A DNA stretch of 64,000 nucleotides, taken from positions 1 through 64,000 of the forward strand of contig DASVWC010000087.1 of NCBI GenBank assembly GCA_036389835.1, read 5' to 3'. Below, in pieces: positions 45,606 through 54,448 of the stretch. The stretch's first letter is position 1; every line of letters starts with the position of its first letter. This DNA is from AC-37 sp036389835. Lineage in GTDB: Bacteria > Actinomycetota > Thermoleophilia > Solirubrobacterales > Thermoleophilaceae. The position numbers were made by a program, and so were the translations under genes. The notes beneath the pieces are model-generated. The model was not told the DNA's origin and searched no databases. It saw only the letters and a list, made by a program, of their open reading frames with translations.

Positions 45606-46826
45606 ATGCGATCGCCGGGCACAGCACCCGCGCCGCGACGGCCGCGACGGCTCAGGGCCGCGCTCGGCGTGCCGCTCGCGCTCGTGCTGCTCTTCCTCCT
45701 GGCGGCGTTCGGGCCGGCCGCGTTCCTGGCCGGGGCCGCCCTCGCGCTCGTCCCGCTCCCGGTCTACGTGTTGCTCGCGCTGTGGATCGACCGCTACGAG
45801 CCGGAGCCGCGCCTGCTCCTCGTGCGGGCGTTCCTGTGGGGCGCGGGCCCCGCCGTCCTGATCGCCCTGATCGTGAACAGCGTGGGCCAGGAGATCGTCG
45901 GTGCGGAGTTCGGCGAGGCCGTCGGCGAGATCTACGGCGGCTCGGTCTCCGCCCCGGTCGTGGAGGAGAGCGCGAAGGCCGCGGCCCTCTTCGGCGTCTA
46001 CCGCTGGCGGCGCAGCGAGCTCGACGGCGTGCTGGACGGGATCGTCTACGCGGCGATGGTCGGGCTCGGCTTCGCCACGATCGAGAACATCCTCTACTAC
46101 GGAGACGAGGTGGTCGAGGGCGAGGTCGGCGTCGGGCTGGTCTTCGTCATGCGCGGGATCGCGTCGCCGTTCGCGCACCCGGTGTTCACCGCGATGACCG
46201 GGATCGGCCTGGCGATCGCCGCCACGTCCGCCGCCGCCGCGCGCCGCCGCCTGGCGCCCGTCGCCGGGCTGTTCGGCGCGATGCTGCTGCACTCGGCGTG
46301 GAACACGTCCGCGATCGACGGCACGGCGTTCGTGCTCACGTTCGTCGCCGTGATGTTCCCCGTGTTCGTCGCGCTGATCGTGGTCAGCGTGGTCGCGCGG
46401 CGCCGCGACGGCCGCCGCGTGGCGGCCTACCTCGGCCCCGAGGTCCAGCGCGGTCTGCTGAGCGCCGAGGACCTAGCTTCGATCTCCACGCTGCGCGGCC
46501 GGCGCGAGGCACGCCGCGCGGCGCGCGCCAGCGGCGGCCGCGACGCGGCGCGGGCGCGCGTGGAGCTGCACCGGGCGGCCACGGACCTCGCGTTCCTCCG
46601 CCACCGGGTCGCGCTCGGCCGCCAGGACCCCGACGCCGCCGCCCCGGCCTGGGACGAGGCCGACCTGGTCAGCCGGATCGGCCGCCTCACCGGGCGCCTG
46701 CCGACCCCGCCGCCCGGGCCTCCGCCCCCGCCGCCCTCACCGCCGCCGGACTGGTACCCGGACCCGTCCGGGCGCTTCCGGCTGCGCTACTGGGACGGGT
46801 ACGCGTGGACGGGCCACACGGCTTGA
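45606..46826 (+). CDS. PrsW-type intramembrane protease with DUF2510 tail
   Basis: 406 residues. Membrane helices alternate with the PrsW motifs APVVEESAKAAAL (E-E-x-x-K), FATIENILYY, SPFAHPVFTAM and GAMLLHSAWN, which place two glutamates and two histidines for a metal in the bilayer. A soluble basic helical section (about 275-360) and a poly-proline linker lead to a C-terminal DUF2510 motif, DWYPDPSGRFRLRYWDGYAW. PrsW in Bacillus cleaves an anti-sigma factor; here an ECF sigma with fused membrane segment exists elsewhere in the window but a link is speculation. ATG 45606 has GGTGGGG just upstream. Confidence 0.88.
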   Translation: MRSPGTAPAPRRPRRLRAALGVPLALVLLFLLAAFGPAAFLAGAALALVPLPVYVLLALWIDRYEPEPRLLLVRAFLWGAGPAVLIALIVNSVGQEIVGAEFGEAVGEIYGGSVSAPVVEESAKAAALFGVYRWRRSELDGVLDGIVYAAMVGLGFATIENILYYGDEVVEGEVGVGLVFVMRGIASPFAHPVFTAMTGIGLAIAATSAAAARRRLAPVAGLFGAMLLHSAWNTSAIDGTAFVLTFVAVMFPVFVALIVVSVVARRRDGRRVAAYLGPEVQRGLLSAEDLASISTLRGRREARRAARASGGRDAARARVELHRAATDLAFLRHRVALGRQDPDAAAPAWDEADLVSRIGRLTGRLPTPPPGPPPPPPSPPPDWYPDPSGRFRLRYWDGYAWTGHTA

Positions 46827-47236
46827 GCGGCCGACCGGGCGGCAGGGGCCCGGGACGCATCGCCCTGCTCTTCGTCCTGGCGTTCGTCGCGACGGGCCTC
46901 CTGGCGCTGCTCCTCGAGGAGGCGGGCGACGACGCGGCGCTCGCGGCGGCGGTCGCCGCGATCGCGGTGCTCGTCGGCTCGTGGGTGCGCGTGTGGGTGC
47001 TGGCCGTGCGGTCGGGCACCGACGAGGACGCGCGGAGCCGCCTGCGGGACCGCATCCGCCCGCACGTCCCGATCATAATCGCCGCGCCGCTGGTGATCGT
47101 CGCGGCGCACCCGTGGGGCACGGTGAGCTACGCCGTCGCGCTCGGGATCGGCATCCTCTGCCAGTTCCTCTTCCTCCACTCGCTTCTGGTGGCGAACTTC
47201 GTGTGGCGGTGGCGGGCGCGGAGGAGGGCCCGGTAG
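46823..47236 (+). CDS. Small membrane protein behind PrsW
   Basis: 137 residues, TTG start overlapping the PrsW stop (TTGA). Four hydrophobic segments: IALLFVLAFVATGLLALLL, LAAAVAAIAVLVGSWVRVWVL, VPIIIAAPLVIVAA and GILCQFLFLHSLLVANFVW, followed by a basic end RWRARRRAR. I do not recognise a family. Coupling to PrsW suggests a role with the protease. No good ribosome site is visible, so expression probably depends on ribosomes finishing PrsW. Confidence 0.65.
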   Translation: MSGRPGGRGPGRIALLFVLAFVATGLLALLLEEAGDDAALAAAVAAIAVLVGSWVRVWVLAVRSGTDEDARSRLRDRIRPHVPIIIAAPLVIVAAHPWGTVSYAVALGIGILCQFLFLHSLLVANFVWRWRARRRAR

Positions 47237-47399
47237 ATACGGCGAGCGACCTCGAGTCATTGTCGAGGCCAAGCGGCAAGTCACCTCACGTATGCATCAG
47301 ACAGTCGTACGCCCGGAAGTTCGCGGTGCGGCACGGCGGCCCGGCGCGGCGGGTTAGACTTGCCCGGGTGCGGCGCTCGCCGCGCCGGGGGCGAACAAG

Positions 47400-49886
47400 A
47401 TGCGCACTCGATCGATGTGGCTGGGGCTTGCCGCTGGGCTCGCGGCGCTGGCCGGCGCGCCCGGTGCGTCCGCGTATCCCGGCGATCTCGATACGAGCTT
47501 CCACTCGACGGGGTTCGCGTACACGGAGTTCCCCGGCGGCGACGCGGAGGCGGCGGAGATGGCCATTCAGGACGACGGCAAGATAGTGGTGGCCGGCAGC
47601 GATGGCCGCCAGCGGTTCGCGGTTGCCCGGTACGACCCCGACGGCACACTGGACGAGACCTTCGGTACGGGCGGTCTCGTCACGACCCCGATGGGTAACG
47701 GCGGCCCGTCGCCGTTCGGCGTCGGCGTGGTGGGGACAGCGGTGGGGATCCAGGACGACGACAAGATCGTCGTAGGTGGGACCGCGCGGGTGCAGGGCGC
47801 CCCGCCGTGTTGCAGCGGTGGGGGCTTCGCCCTGGCGCGCTACCTGCCCAACGGCACGCTGGATCCCGCGTTCGGAACGGGCGGCCGAGTCCATACTCAC
47901 ATCAAGACCCTCGGCGACGATTTCTGCTCGGGCGAGGGGATCAACGCCCTGGCCCTCCACGGCGACACGATCTACGCGTCCGGCGCCAAGCTGTGCGAGG
48001 GGCAATCGGGAGCGTACGTGGCCCGCTATCTCAGCAACGGGTCCCTCGACCCGACCTACGGGCCCGGGGGCCCGGATGGGATCGACGGCGTCGCTCACAG
48101 CGACACCCACGGCAACGGGGCGGTGGACTTGATCGTGACCGCAGACGGCAGCGCGATCGTCGTGGGCCGCGATTACGCCGCGCAGGGGTCACGGATCACC
48201 CGGTTCACGCCGGCTGGCGAACTCGACCCGAACTTCGGCCTCGGCGGAGTCGTCGAGCGCAACAACGAGATCGTCTCGGTGGTCGCCGTGCCGGACGGCA
48301 GGTTCGTCACCCTGACCCGGTTCGGCGCGGAGCTGCGGTTGTCCCTCGCCCGTTTCGACGCCGGGACCGGGGCGCTCGATCCCACGTTCGGATCGAACGG
48401 CACCGTGACGACCCACTTCGCGGCCCCTGGGTTCATCGAAGCCGCCGACCTCGCGCGCGACGCCGACGGGCGGCTCCTCTCGGTCTCGCGCAGGACCTAT
48501 GACCCTTCGAGCGGGAAGCCGAACGGGATCGTGCTTCACAAGTGGACCGCCGGCGGAGCCTTCGACAGGCACTTCGGCAGCGACGGCGAGTCGGCGGCGG
48601 TGCCGGCGAGCGCCGCGGCCGTCGCGGTGGACGCGTCCAACAGGCCGGTCGTGGCCGGCACCTGCTTCTGCGACCCCGATGCCGCCGGCGCGGGATGGTT
48701 CGCGCTGGGCCGCTACCTCGGCGGGATCGGCACGAACCGCAGTCCGACGGCCTCGTTCACCTGGACGCCGACCGAGCCCCACAGCAATGAGACCATGACG
48801 TTCGACGCGACGGCGTCGGACGACCCGGACGGGCCGATCGCGAACTACCGCTGGGACCTCGACGGCAGCGGCAACTTCGCATCGAACAGCGGTACCTCGC
48901 CGTACCTGTCGGGCGGGATCTCGTTCTCCACGCCGGGAACGCACACGGTCCACCTGAGGGTGACCGACTTGGACGGCGCGACCGCGACCACGAGCCACGA
49001 CGTCACCGTGCTCGGCCGGCCGCCGAGCGCCGGTGTCACCGCGTCCCCGAGCGCGGCCTTCACGAACCAGAACGTGATCCTCGACGCGTCCGGCTCGCGC
49101 GACTCGGACGGGTCGATCGTCAACTACCGCTGGGACCTCGACGGCAGCGGGAGCTTCGTGACGGACACCGGCACGAGCCCGACCGTCGTCACCTCGTTTG
49201 CCGTGCCCGGCCGGTACTTCCCGCGCGTTCGGGTGACCGATGACACCGGCATGCAGGCTGTCGCCGAGACGGCCGTGACGGTCGTCGCGCAGCCGGGCGG
49301 CGGCGGAACCGCGACGGGCGGCGGCGGAACCGGGACGGGCGGCGACACCGGGGCCGGCTCGCCCTCGGTGACGATCAACGGCGCGGCCGCTTTCACCCGA
49401 CGGCCAGAGGTGACCCTGAGCCTCGTGCCGCCGCAGGGAGCGACCCTGGTCGAGGTGGCGAACGACGGCGACTTCCGCAACGCCACCAGGTTCGCGATCG
49501 TTCCGGGCGTCTACCCCTGGCAGCTCGAGCCGGATGGGCCGGAGCGGATCCCGCGGAAGGTCTACGTCCGCTTCTTCGGGAGCAGCTTCGTGCCGCCGAC
49601 CGAGGTCTTCACCGACACCATCGTCCTGGACCAGGTGCCCCCGCGCCTGCTGCCGCCGATCCTGGCTTCGTACTCCAGGGGCGTGAGGACGATCCGGGTG
49701 TCGGCGGCCGACGGGACCTCCGGCATCGCCGGGGTGCACGTTACGACGAACAGGCAGCGGCCCGGGGCGCTGCGTCGATACCGACGCACGATGCGCATTC
49801 GCGCCACCCGCCGCGCGGCCATCTACGTGCGCGCGGTGGATCGGGCCGGGAATGCGTCCGGCTGGCGGCGCGCGCGTGGCGGCTGA
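47400..49886 (+). CDS. Secreted protein with delta-60 repeats and PKD domains
   Basis: 828 residues with signal peptide (WLGLAAGLAALAGAPGASA). Residues about 27-440 contain delta-60/DUF5122 repeats of the form (L)DTSFHSTGF, LDETFGTGGLV, LDPAFGTGGRV, LDPTYGPGG, LDPNFGLGGVV, LDPTFGSNGTV and FDRHFGSDG, alternating with D-G-K-I-V-V-A-G strands, forming a propeller. Two PKD domains follow (both contain NYRWDLDGSG), then a Gly/Thr linker and two Ig-like domains to the end. Such proteins are exported and usually surface-bound; binding partners are unknown. GC is a little lower than in neighbouring genes. Confidence 0.85.
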   Translation: MRTRSMWLGLAAGLAALAGAPGASAYPGDLDTSFHSTGFAYTEFPGGDAEAAEMAIQDDGKIVVAGSDGRQRFAVARYDPDGTLDETFGTGGLVTTPMGNGGPSPFGVGVVGTAVGIQDDDKIVVGGTARVQGAPPCCSGGGFALARYLPNGTLDPAFGTGGRVHTHIKTLGDDFCSGEGINALALHGDTIYASGAKLCEGQSGAYVARYLSNGSLDPTYGPGGPDGIDGVAHSDTHGNGAVDLIVTADGSAIVVGRDYAAQGSRITRFTPAGELDPNFGLGGVVERNNEIVSVVAVPDGRFVTLTRFGAELRLSLARFDAGTGALDPTFGSNGTVTTHFAAPGFIEAADLARDADGRLLSVSRRTYDPSSGKPNGIVLHKWTAGGAFDRHFGSDGESAAVPASAAAVAVDASNRPVVAGTCFCDPDAAGAGWFALGRYLGGIGTNRSPTASFTWTPTEPHSNETMTFDATASDDPDGPIANYRWDLDGSGNFASNSGTSPYLSGGISFSTPGTHTVHLRVTDLDGATATTSHDVTVLGRPPSAGVTASPSAAFTNQNVILDASGSRDSDGSIVNYRWDLDGSGSFVTDTGTSPTVVTSFAVPGRYFPRVRVTDDTGMQAVAETAVTVVAQPGGGGTATGGGGTGTGGDTGAGSPSVTINGAAAFTRRPEVTLSLVPPQGATLVEVANDGDFRNATRFAIVPGVYPWQLEPDGPERIPRKVYVRFFGSSFVPPTEVFTDTIVLDQVPPRLLPPILASYSRGVRTIRVSAADGTSGIAGVHVTTNRQRPGALRRYRRTMRIRATRRAAIYVRAVDRAGNASGWRRARGG

Positions 49887-49996
49887 CGGCGCGCGTGTCT
49901 TCAAGCATGTCGAAGGCGCCCCACACTGGCCGGCGCCCCGGGCTCGGCTTCGGCGTGATCGTCGGAGCGCTGGTCCATCGGCTCGAGAGCCAGAAG

Positions 49997-50069
49997 TGGA
50001 GCTAGCCGGACTCGAACCGGCGACCTCCTGGGTGCGATCCAGGCGCTCTTCCAGCTGAGCTATAGCCCC
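49997..50069 (-). tRNA. tRNA-Ala (anticodon CGC)
   Basis: Minus strand, 73 bases. Acceptor GGGGCTA pairs with TAGCTCC and includes the G3-U70 pair that identifies alanine tRNAs. Anticodon stem CCTGG/CCAGG surrounds the loop ATCGCAC, anticodon CGC, for codon GCG. T arm CGCCGG-TTCGAGT-CCGGC is normal. The 3' CCA is not encoded. Confidence 0.95.
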
Positions 50070-50141
50070 GTGCTCCAGCGCGGATGGTAGAGGGTGGCGC
50101 AGGCACAGCCTCGGACTCGGCGAATAGAGCAAGTCGGACCA

Positions 50142-50157
50142 GTGCCCGACCGGGCAC
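50142..50157. other. Hairpin before the GGDEF gene
   Basis: GTGCCC, four bases, GGGCAC forms a perfect six-base inverted repeat 31 bases before the cyclase start and 72 bases upstream of the tRNA gene on the other strand. It could be an operator or a leader hairpin; nothing decides. Confidence 0.35.
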
Positions 50158-50188
50158 ACTTAGTGCACCCCCTCGTGTTCCCACGGCC

Positions 50189-52141
50189 ATGAGCTTCCGC
50201 AGGCGCCTGTTCCTGTTCTTCACGATCATCGTGGTCATCCCGATGTTCGCGGTCGGCCTGGTGCTGTTCAGCATCACCGAGGAGAGCGAGACCGGCAAGG
50301 CCGACGCGGAGATCGCGCAGGGGTTGCGCTCGGCGCTCTTCCTCTACGACGAGGCCCGCGACGACGCCCGCCCGCTGATCGACGACGTGGCGAGCGACTC
50401 GCAGCTCGCGCAGGCCCTGACCGCCCGCCGCGGGCCGGCCGTCACGAAGCGGCTCAAGCAGCTGCGCTCGGTCCATCCATCGGCGGTGGCGCTCACGGCC
50501 TACGACCCCGATCGGCGCCCGCTCGGCCGCGCCGGGGTGCCCGACGCCGTCGCGTTCGCCGTCGCGACCCCGTCGGAGCGCGCGGGGCAGCGGCTCGGCT
50601 ACGTCGGCGTCTCGGTCACGCCCGCGGACGACTTCGCCAGGGCGGTCGAGCGCCTGACCGCGCAGGAGACGCGCGTGATCGCCGGCGGGCGGGTGCTCGC
50701 CTCGACGCTGGGCGAGCGCGGCGCGGCGGAGGCGAGGTCGGGCGAGGTCGAGATAGCCGGCGGCGACTACCGCGGGCGCTTCGCGGCCGTCCCGGACCCG
50801 GCCGGGCCCACCGTCCACATCGGTCTGTTCGTGGACCAGGCCGGCCTGCGCGACGCGGTCGGGGACCAGCGGCTGCTGATCGGCGCGATCCTCGTCGCGT
50901 TCCTGATCCTCGCGCTGATGTCGTCGTTCGTGGTCGTCCGCGCGCTCCAGGCGCAGATCGCTCAGTTCCTCGCGGCGGCGCGGCGCCTCGCGCGCGGGGA
51001 CTTCAGCAGCCCGGTCCCGGTGGAGGGCGGCGACGAGTTCGCGGAGCTCGGGCGCGAGTTCAACGCGATGTCGTCGCAGCTGGCCGGGAAGATCGAGGAG
51101 GTCGAGCGCAAGCGGTCGGAGCTCGAGGGCACGATCCGCCGCGTCGGCGACGCGTTCGCGACCGGGCTCGACCGCGAGGCGATGGTGAACCTCGTGGTGC
51201 GCACCGCCGTCGAGGCCTGCGAGGCTGAGACCGGTCGTGCGCTGCCGATCGACGCGCGCCGCATGCACAGCGCGCGCGTGGGTCAGGGCTCGGCACACCT
51301 TGACGCCGCGCTCGAGGCGGCCGAGCGGCGCGCGTTCGCGGTCGGCGACGGCGCCGAGTCGGACTGGCTGGCCACGCTCGAGGGCGCCGAGGACGCGCAC
51401 CACCAGCGGCCGGTGCGGGCCGAGGTCGGCGGGGTGTACGCGCTCGCGGCGCAGCTCGTGGCCCGCCTCGGCCGCGCCGGGGTCCACGAGCAGGTGGGCG
51501 TCGTCTCGATCGCCCGGCGCGGCAAGGACTTCGACGACACCGAGTACGAGCTGTTCTCGTACCTGACCGGTCAGGCCGCGGTGTCGATCGAGAACGTGGA
51601 CCTCCACGAGATCGTGCAGATGCAGGCGGTGACCGACGAGCTCACCGGCCTGTTCAACCTGCGCCACTTCCACGACACGCTCGACAGCGAGATCGAGCGC
51701 AGCCGCCGCTTCGGCAGCGACGTCGGCCTCGCGATGCTCGACATCGACGACTTCAAGCGGATCAACGACACCTTCGGCCACCAGCAGGGCGACCTCGTGC
51801 TGCTCGAGGTCGGGCGCGTGCTGCGCTCGCTCTCGCGCGACATCGACGAGCCGGCGCGCTACGGCGGCGAGGAGATGGCGGTGATCCTGCCTCAGACCGA
51901 CCTGAACGGCGCCGAGCTGCTGGCCGAGAGGATGCGCACCGCCATCGAGGCGCTGCGGATCAACCGCCTCGACGGGGACGGCACGCTCGCGGTCACCGCC
52001 AGCTTCGGCGTGGCCTCGCTGCCCACCTGTGCGACCGAGAAGGACGGCCTGATCGCGGAGGCCGACGCGGCCCTGTACCGCGCGAAGCGGGCCGGTAAGA
52101 ACCGCGTCGAGCGCGGCGAGCCGGTCACCGCGGACAGCTGA
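50189..52141 (+). CDS. Membrane diguanylate cyclase (HAMP-GAF-GGDEF)
   Basis: 650 residues from ATG 50189. TM1 is about 8-28 (LFLFFTIIVVIPMFAVGLVLF), a periplasmic sensor region follows, TM2 about 228-252 (LLIGAILVAFLILALMSSFVVV), then a HAMP linker (ARRLARGDFSSPVPVEGGDEFAELGREF) with coiled coil, a GAF-like domain about 330-480 and a C-terminal GGDEF domain (VTDELTGLFNLRHF, LAMLDIDDFKRINDTFGH, RYGGEEMAVILP). GGEEM is an active-type variant, and RDID five residues before it is an intact inhibitory site. It should make cyclic di-GMP in response to an external signal. The first half of the GAF is degenerate. Confidence 0.88.
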   Translation: MSFRRRLFLFFTIIVVIPMFAVGLVLFSITEESETGKADAEIAQGLRSALFLYDEARDDARPLIDDVASDSQLAQALTARRGPAVTKRLKQLRSVHPSAVALTAYDPDRRPLGRAGVPDAVAFAVATPSERAGQRLGYVGVSVTPADDFARAVERLTAQETRVIAGGRVLASTLGERGAAEARSGEVEIAGGDYRGRFAAVPDPAGPTVHIGLFVDQAGLRDAVGDQRLLIGAILVAFLILALMSSFVVVRALQAQIAQFLAAARRLARGDFSSPVPVEGGDEFAELGREFNAMSSQLAGKIEEVERKRSELEGTIRRVGDAFATGLDREAMVNLVVRTAVEACEAETGRALPIDARRMHSARVGQGSAHLDAALEAAERRAFAVGDGAESDWLATLEGAEDAHHQRPVRAEVGGVYALAAQLVARLGRAGVHEQVGVVSIARRGKDFDDTEYELFSYLTGQAAVSIENVDLHEIVQMQAVTDELTGLFNLRHFHDTLDSEIERSRRFGSDVGLAMLDIDDFKRINDTFGHQQGDLVLLEVGRVLRSLSRDIDEPARYGGEEMAVILPQTDLNGAELLAERMRTAIEALRINRLDGDGTLAVTASFGVASLPTCATEKDGLIAEADAALYRAKRAGKNRVERGEPVTADS

Positions 52142-52178
52142 GGGCCGCCCTCCGGCGCCTCCTTTAACCTTCGCGCCG

Positions 52179-52784
52179 ATGGGTGTGCTCGACGACGCCA
52201 TCCGCGAGCATCTCGAGCTGAAGCGCCGCCACGGCGCGACGGACGACGAGATCGCGCGCAAGGAGGCCGAGGCGCTCGGCCCGGCGCGCCGCGGGCCCGC
52301 ACCCGCCGCCGCGGAGGGTGCTCCGCCGCCGGCCGCCGAGGACGTGGAGGCGCCTCCCGCGGCCGGGGACGCCGCGTCCGGTCCGCCGGCGGACGACGTA
52401 TCGCTCGCTCCGGTCGCCGAGGAGCCGTCGCTCGCCGACGCCGCCGAGGCGCTCGGCGGCGCGCAGGAGCCGGAGCCCGCGCCCGACGTGCCGCTCGCCG
52501 AGACCGAGCCGGTCCCAGCGGACGAGGCACCCGCCCCGGCCCCGCCCGAGCCGACCATCGACGTGCCCGCCGAGGTGGAGCCTCCGGCCGCCCTCGAGCG
52601 ATCCGCCCCCGAGCCGGGGGCGACGCAGGAGTTCGACACGCTCAGCGCCCGTGACGACGACGAGCCCGCAGCCGGGGACGACGACGTGCTCGAGGAGACG
52701 CCCGAGTTCCTGCGCGAGACGCCCGAGCACGACCGGCTCTGGTTCGAGCAGAAGCCGCCGCGCGACTTCGACCTGGACGAGTAG
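52179..52784 (+). CDS. Conserved acidic Pro/Ala-rich protein
   Basis: 201 residues. The first 35 residues (MGVLDDAIREHLELKRRHGA, then DEIARKEAEALG) form a helical, mixed-charge segment, and the last 45 (EETPEFLRETPEHDRLWFEQK ... FDLDE) are also ordered-looking; between them lies a disordered Ala/Pro/Glu stretch. This N- and C-terminal pair with a variable middle looks like a conserved actinobacterial protein, and I believe it is lineage-typical, but I know no function. No signal peptide or membrane helix. Following region carries a strong hairpin. Confidence 0.7.
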   Translation: MGVLDDAIREHLELKRRHGATDDEIARKEAEALGPARRGPAPAAAEGAPPPAAEDVEAPPAAGDAASGPPADDVSLAPVAEEPSLADAAEALGGAQEPEPAPDVPLAETEPVPADEAPAPAPPEPTIDVPAEVEPPAALERSAPEPGATQEFDTLSARDDDEPAAGDDDVLEETPEFLRETPEHDRLWFEQKPPRDFDLDE

Positions 52785-52802
52785 CGCTTCGCGCGGCCCC
52801 TG

Positions 52803-52855
52803 AAGAGCGGAAAGGGGGCCGGCTGCCGTGCCGACCCCCTTACCAAGCGGCTCTT
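52803..52855. terminator. Strong nested hairpin between convergent genes
   Basis: A twelve-base stem (52812-52823 with 52830-52841) closes a six-base loop. On a minus-strand RNA the only imperfect pair is a U-G wobble, on the plus strand it is a C-A mismatch, so the structure favours minus transcripts, that is, the glutamate dehydrogenase message. Outside it AAGAGC (52803-52808) pairs with GCTCTT (52850-52855). A second inverted repeat ACGACGG/CCGTCGT lies at 52867-52891. Probable bidirectional terminator; a small structured RNA is the alternative. Confidence 0.6.
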
Positions 52856-52965
52856 GGCCGCACCGAACGACGGAACCCTCCATGCCGTCGTGAGCGATGG
52901 ATCGGATCGAGGTCGCTTGGGGGCAAGCCGCACGGCCCGCGGCTAGGACAACCGTCCAGGCGGGC

Positions 52966-54354
52966 TCAGTGGGCGTGCACGTAGCCGCGCGTGATCGCGG
53001 CCTCGAACACGCGCTCGATCCCGAGCTCGTACGCCGCGGGGCGCAGCGGCAGGTCCTTCTCCCGCGCGCGCTCGGACACCTCCCCGTACGCGCGCCGCAT
53101 GATCTTGCCCAGGCGCTCGTTCACCTCGTCCTCCTCCCAGCGGAAGTGCTGGAGGTTCTGCACCCACTCGAAGTAGGAGACGATCACCCCGCCGGCGTTG
53201 GCCATCACGTCGGGGATGACGATGACGCCCTTGTCGGCGAGCATGTCGTCGGCCGTCGGGGTGGTCGGGCTGTTGGCCCCCTCCACGATCAGCTTGCAGT
53301 TGAGCTTGTCGGCGTTGTGCTTGTGGATCATGCCGCCGAGCGCCGCGGGGATGAACAGCTCGCACTCGACCTCGAGCAGCTCGTCCGGCGAGATCGCGTC
53401 CACGCCGTCGAACTCCGGCAGCTCGCCGCCGTCGGCCACGTGGTCGGCCAGCGCGGCGGCGTCGATGCCGCCGTCGGAGTGGATCGCGCCGGCCGCGTCG
53501 GAGGCCGCGACGAGCTTGCAGCCCAGCTCCTGGAGGATCCTGGCCGCCCACGACCCGACGTTCCCGTAGCCCTGCACGACCACCCGCGTGTCCTCGGGCG
53601 TCAGGTCCAGCTCCTTGGCCGCCTCCTGGTAGAGGTAGACGAGGCCGCGGCCCGTGGCCGAGCTGCGGCCGAACGAGCCCTCGAGCGCGATCGGCTTGCC
53701 GGTCACGCAGGCCGGCGTGTGCCCGTGCGACTTGCCGTACTCGTCCATCATCCAGGCCATCGTCTGCGCGTCGGTCCCGACATCGGGGGCCGGGATGTCG
53801 CGATGCGGGCCGAGCAGCTTGTCCACCTTGGAGATGAACGAGCGGGCGACCTTCTCGCGCTCGCCGTCGGTGAGGTCGCCGGTGGGGCAGTTCACGCCGC
53901 CCTTGGCACCGCCGAACGGAATCCCGGCGATCGCCGTCTTCCAGGTCATGAGCGAGGCGAGGGCGCGGACCTCGTCGAGGTCCACCTCCGGGTGGAAGCG
54001 GACGCCGCCCTTGTAGGGTCCGCGCGCGCCGTTGTGCTGGACGCGGAAGCCGGAGAAGACGTGCACCTTGTCGTCGCTCAGGCGGACGGGGATCTGGACC
54101 TGGACCTCGCGGTAGGAGGTCTTGAGGACGACCGCGAGGTCCTCGGGCAGGTCGAGCCGCTCGGCGGCCTGGTCGAAGTAGTGGCTGACGATCTCGTAGT
54201 TCGAGATCTCGGCCCGGGTGGGGGCGTCGGATTCGTTGGCGGCGCGCGGCGACTTGTCGCGATCGCCGTCGGAGTCCTCGTGCAGCTCCTCCTTGGTGTC
54301 CGGCTCGTCGTCGGACTGAGCCGCCTTCTGCTCGGTGGTGGCCTCGTCGGTCAT
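52966..54354 (-). CDS. Glutamate dehydrogenase (Glu/Leu/Phe/Val family)
   Basis: 462 residues from ATG 54354, which has GGAGGAG six bases upstream (54367-54361). It opens with an unusual acidic extension of about 50 residues (DDEPDTKEELHEDSDGDRDK). The catalytic part shows PYKGGVRFHP, TWKTAIAGIPFGGAKGG, DIPAPDVGT and the NAD(P)-binding VVVQGYGNVGSW, with ANSPTTPTAD late, all normal for the hexameric family that interconverts glutamate and 2-oxoglutarate plus ammonia. NAD or NADP preference cannot be read safely. It faces the conserved acidic gene across a hairpin-rich gap and is divergent from the propeller protein. Confidence 0.92.
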   Translation of the reverse strand: MTDEATTEQKAAQSDDEPDTKEELHEDSDGDRDKSPRAANESDAPTRAEISNYEIVSHYFDQAAERLDLPEDLAVVLKTSYREVQVQIPVRLSDDKVHVFSGFRVQHNGARGPYKGGVRFHPEVDLDEVRALASLMTWKTAIAGIPFGGAKGGVNCPTGDLTDGEREKVARSFISKVDKLLGPHRDIPAPDVGTDAQTMAWMMDEYGKSHGHTPACVTGKPIALEGSFGRSSATGRGLVYLYQEAAKELDLTPEDTRVVVQGYGNVGSWAARILQELGCKLVAASDAAGAIHSDGGIDAAALADHVADGGELPEFDGVDAISPDELLEVECELFIPAALGGMIHKHNADKLNCKLIVEGANSPTTPTADDMLADKGVIVIPDVMANAGGVIVSYFEWVQNLQHFRWEEDEVNERLGKIMRRAYGEVSERAREKDLPLRPAAYELGIERVFEAAITRGYVHAH

Positions 54355-54448
54355 GCTCCACTCCTCCCCGGGGCGGCGCATGTTCTCACCCCCGGGTCGT
54401 CTCGAGTGGTGCGCCACCCACGCGGTTGCGCCAGTTACCCTGAGTGGG

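Noticed and set aside
51850..51880. GGEEM as a dead GGDEF site
   Set aside because: GGEEx variants are normally active and the RDID inhibitory site is kept at the right spacing.
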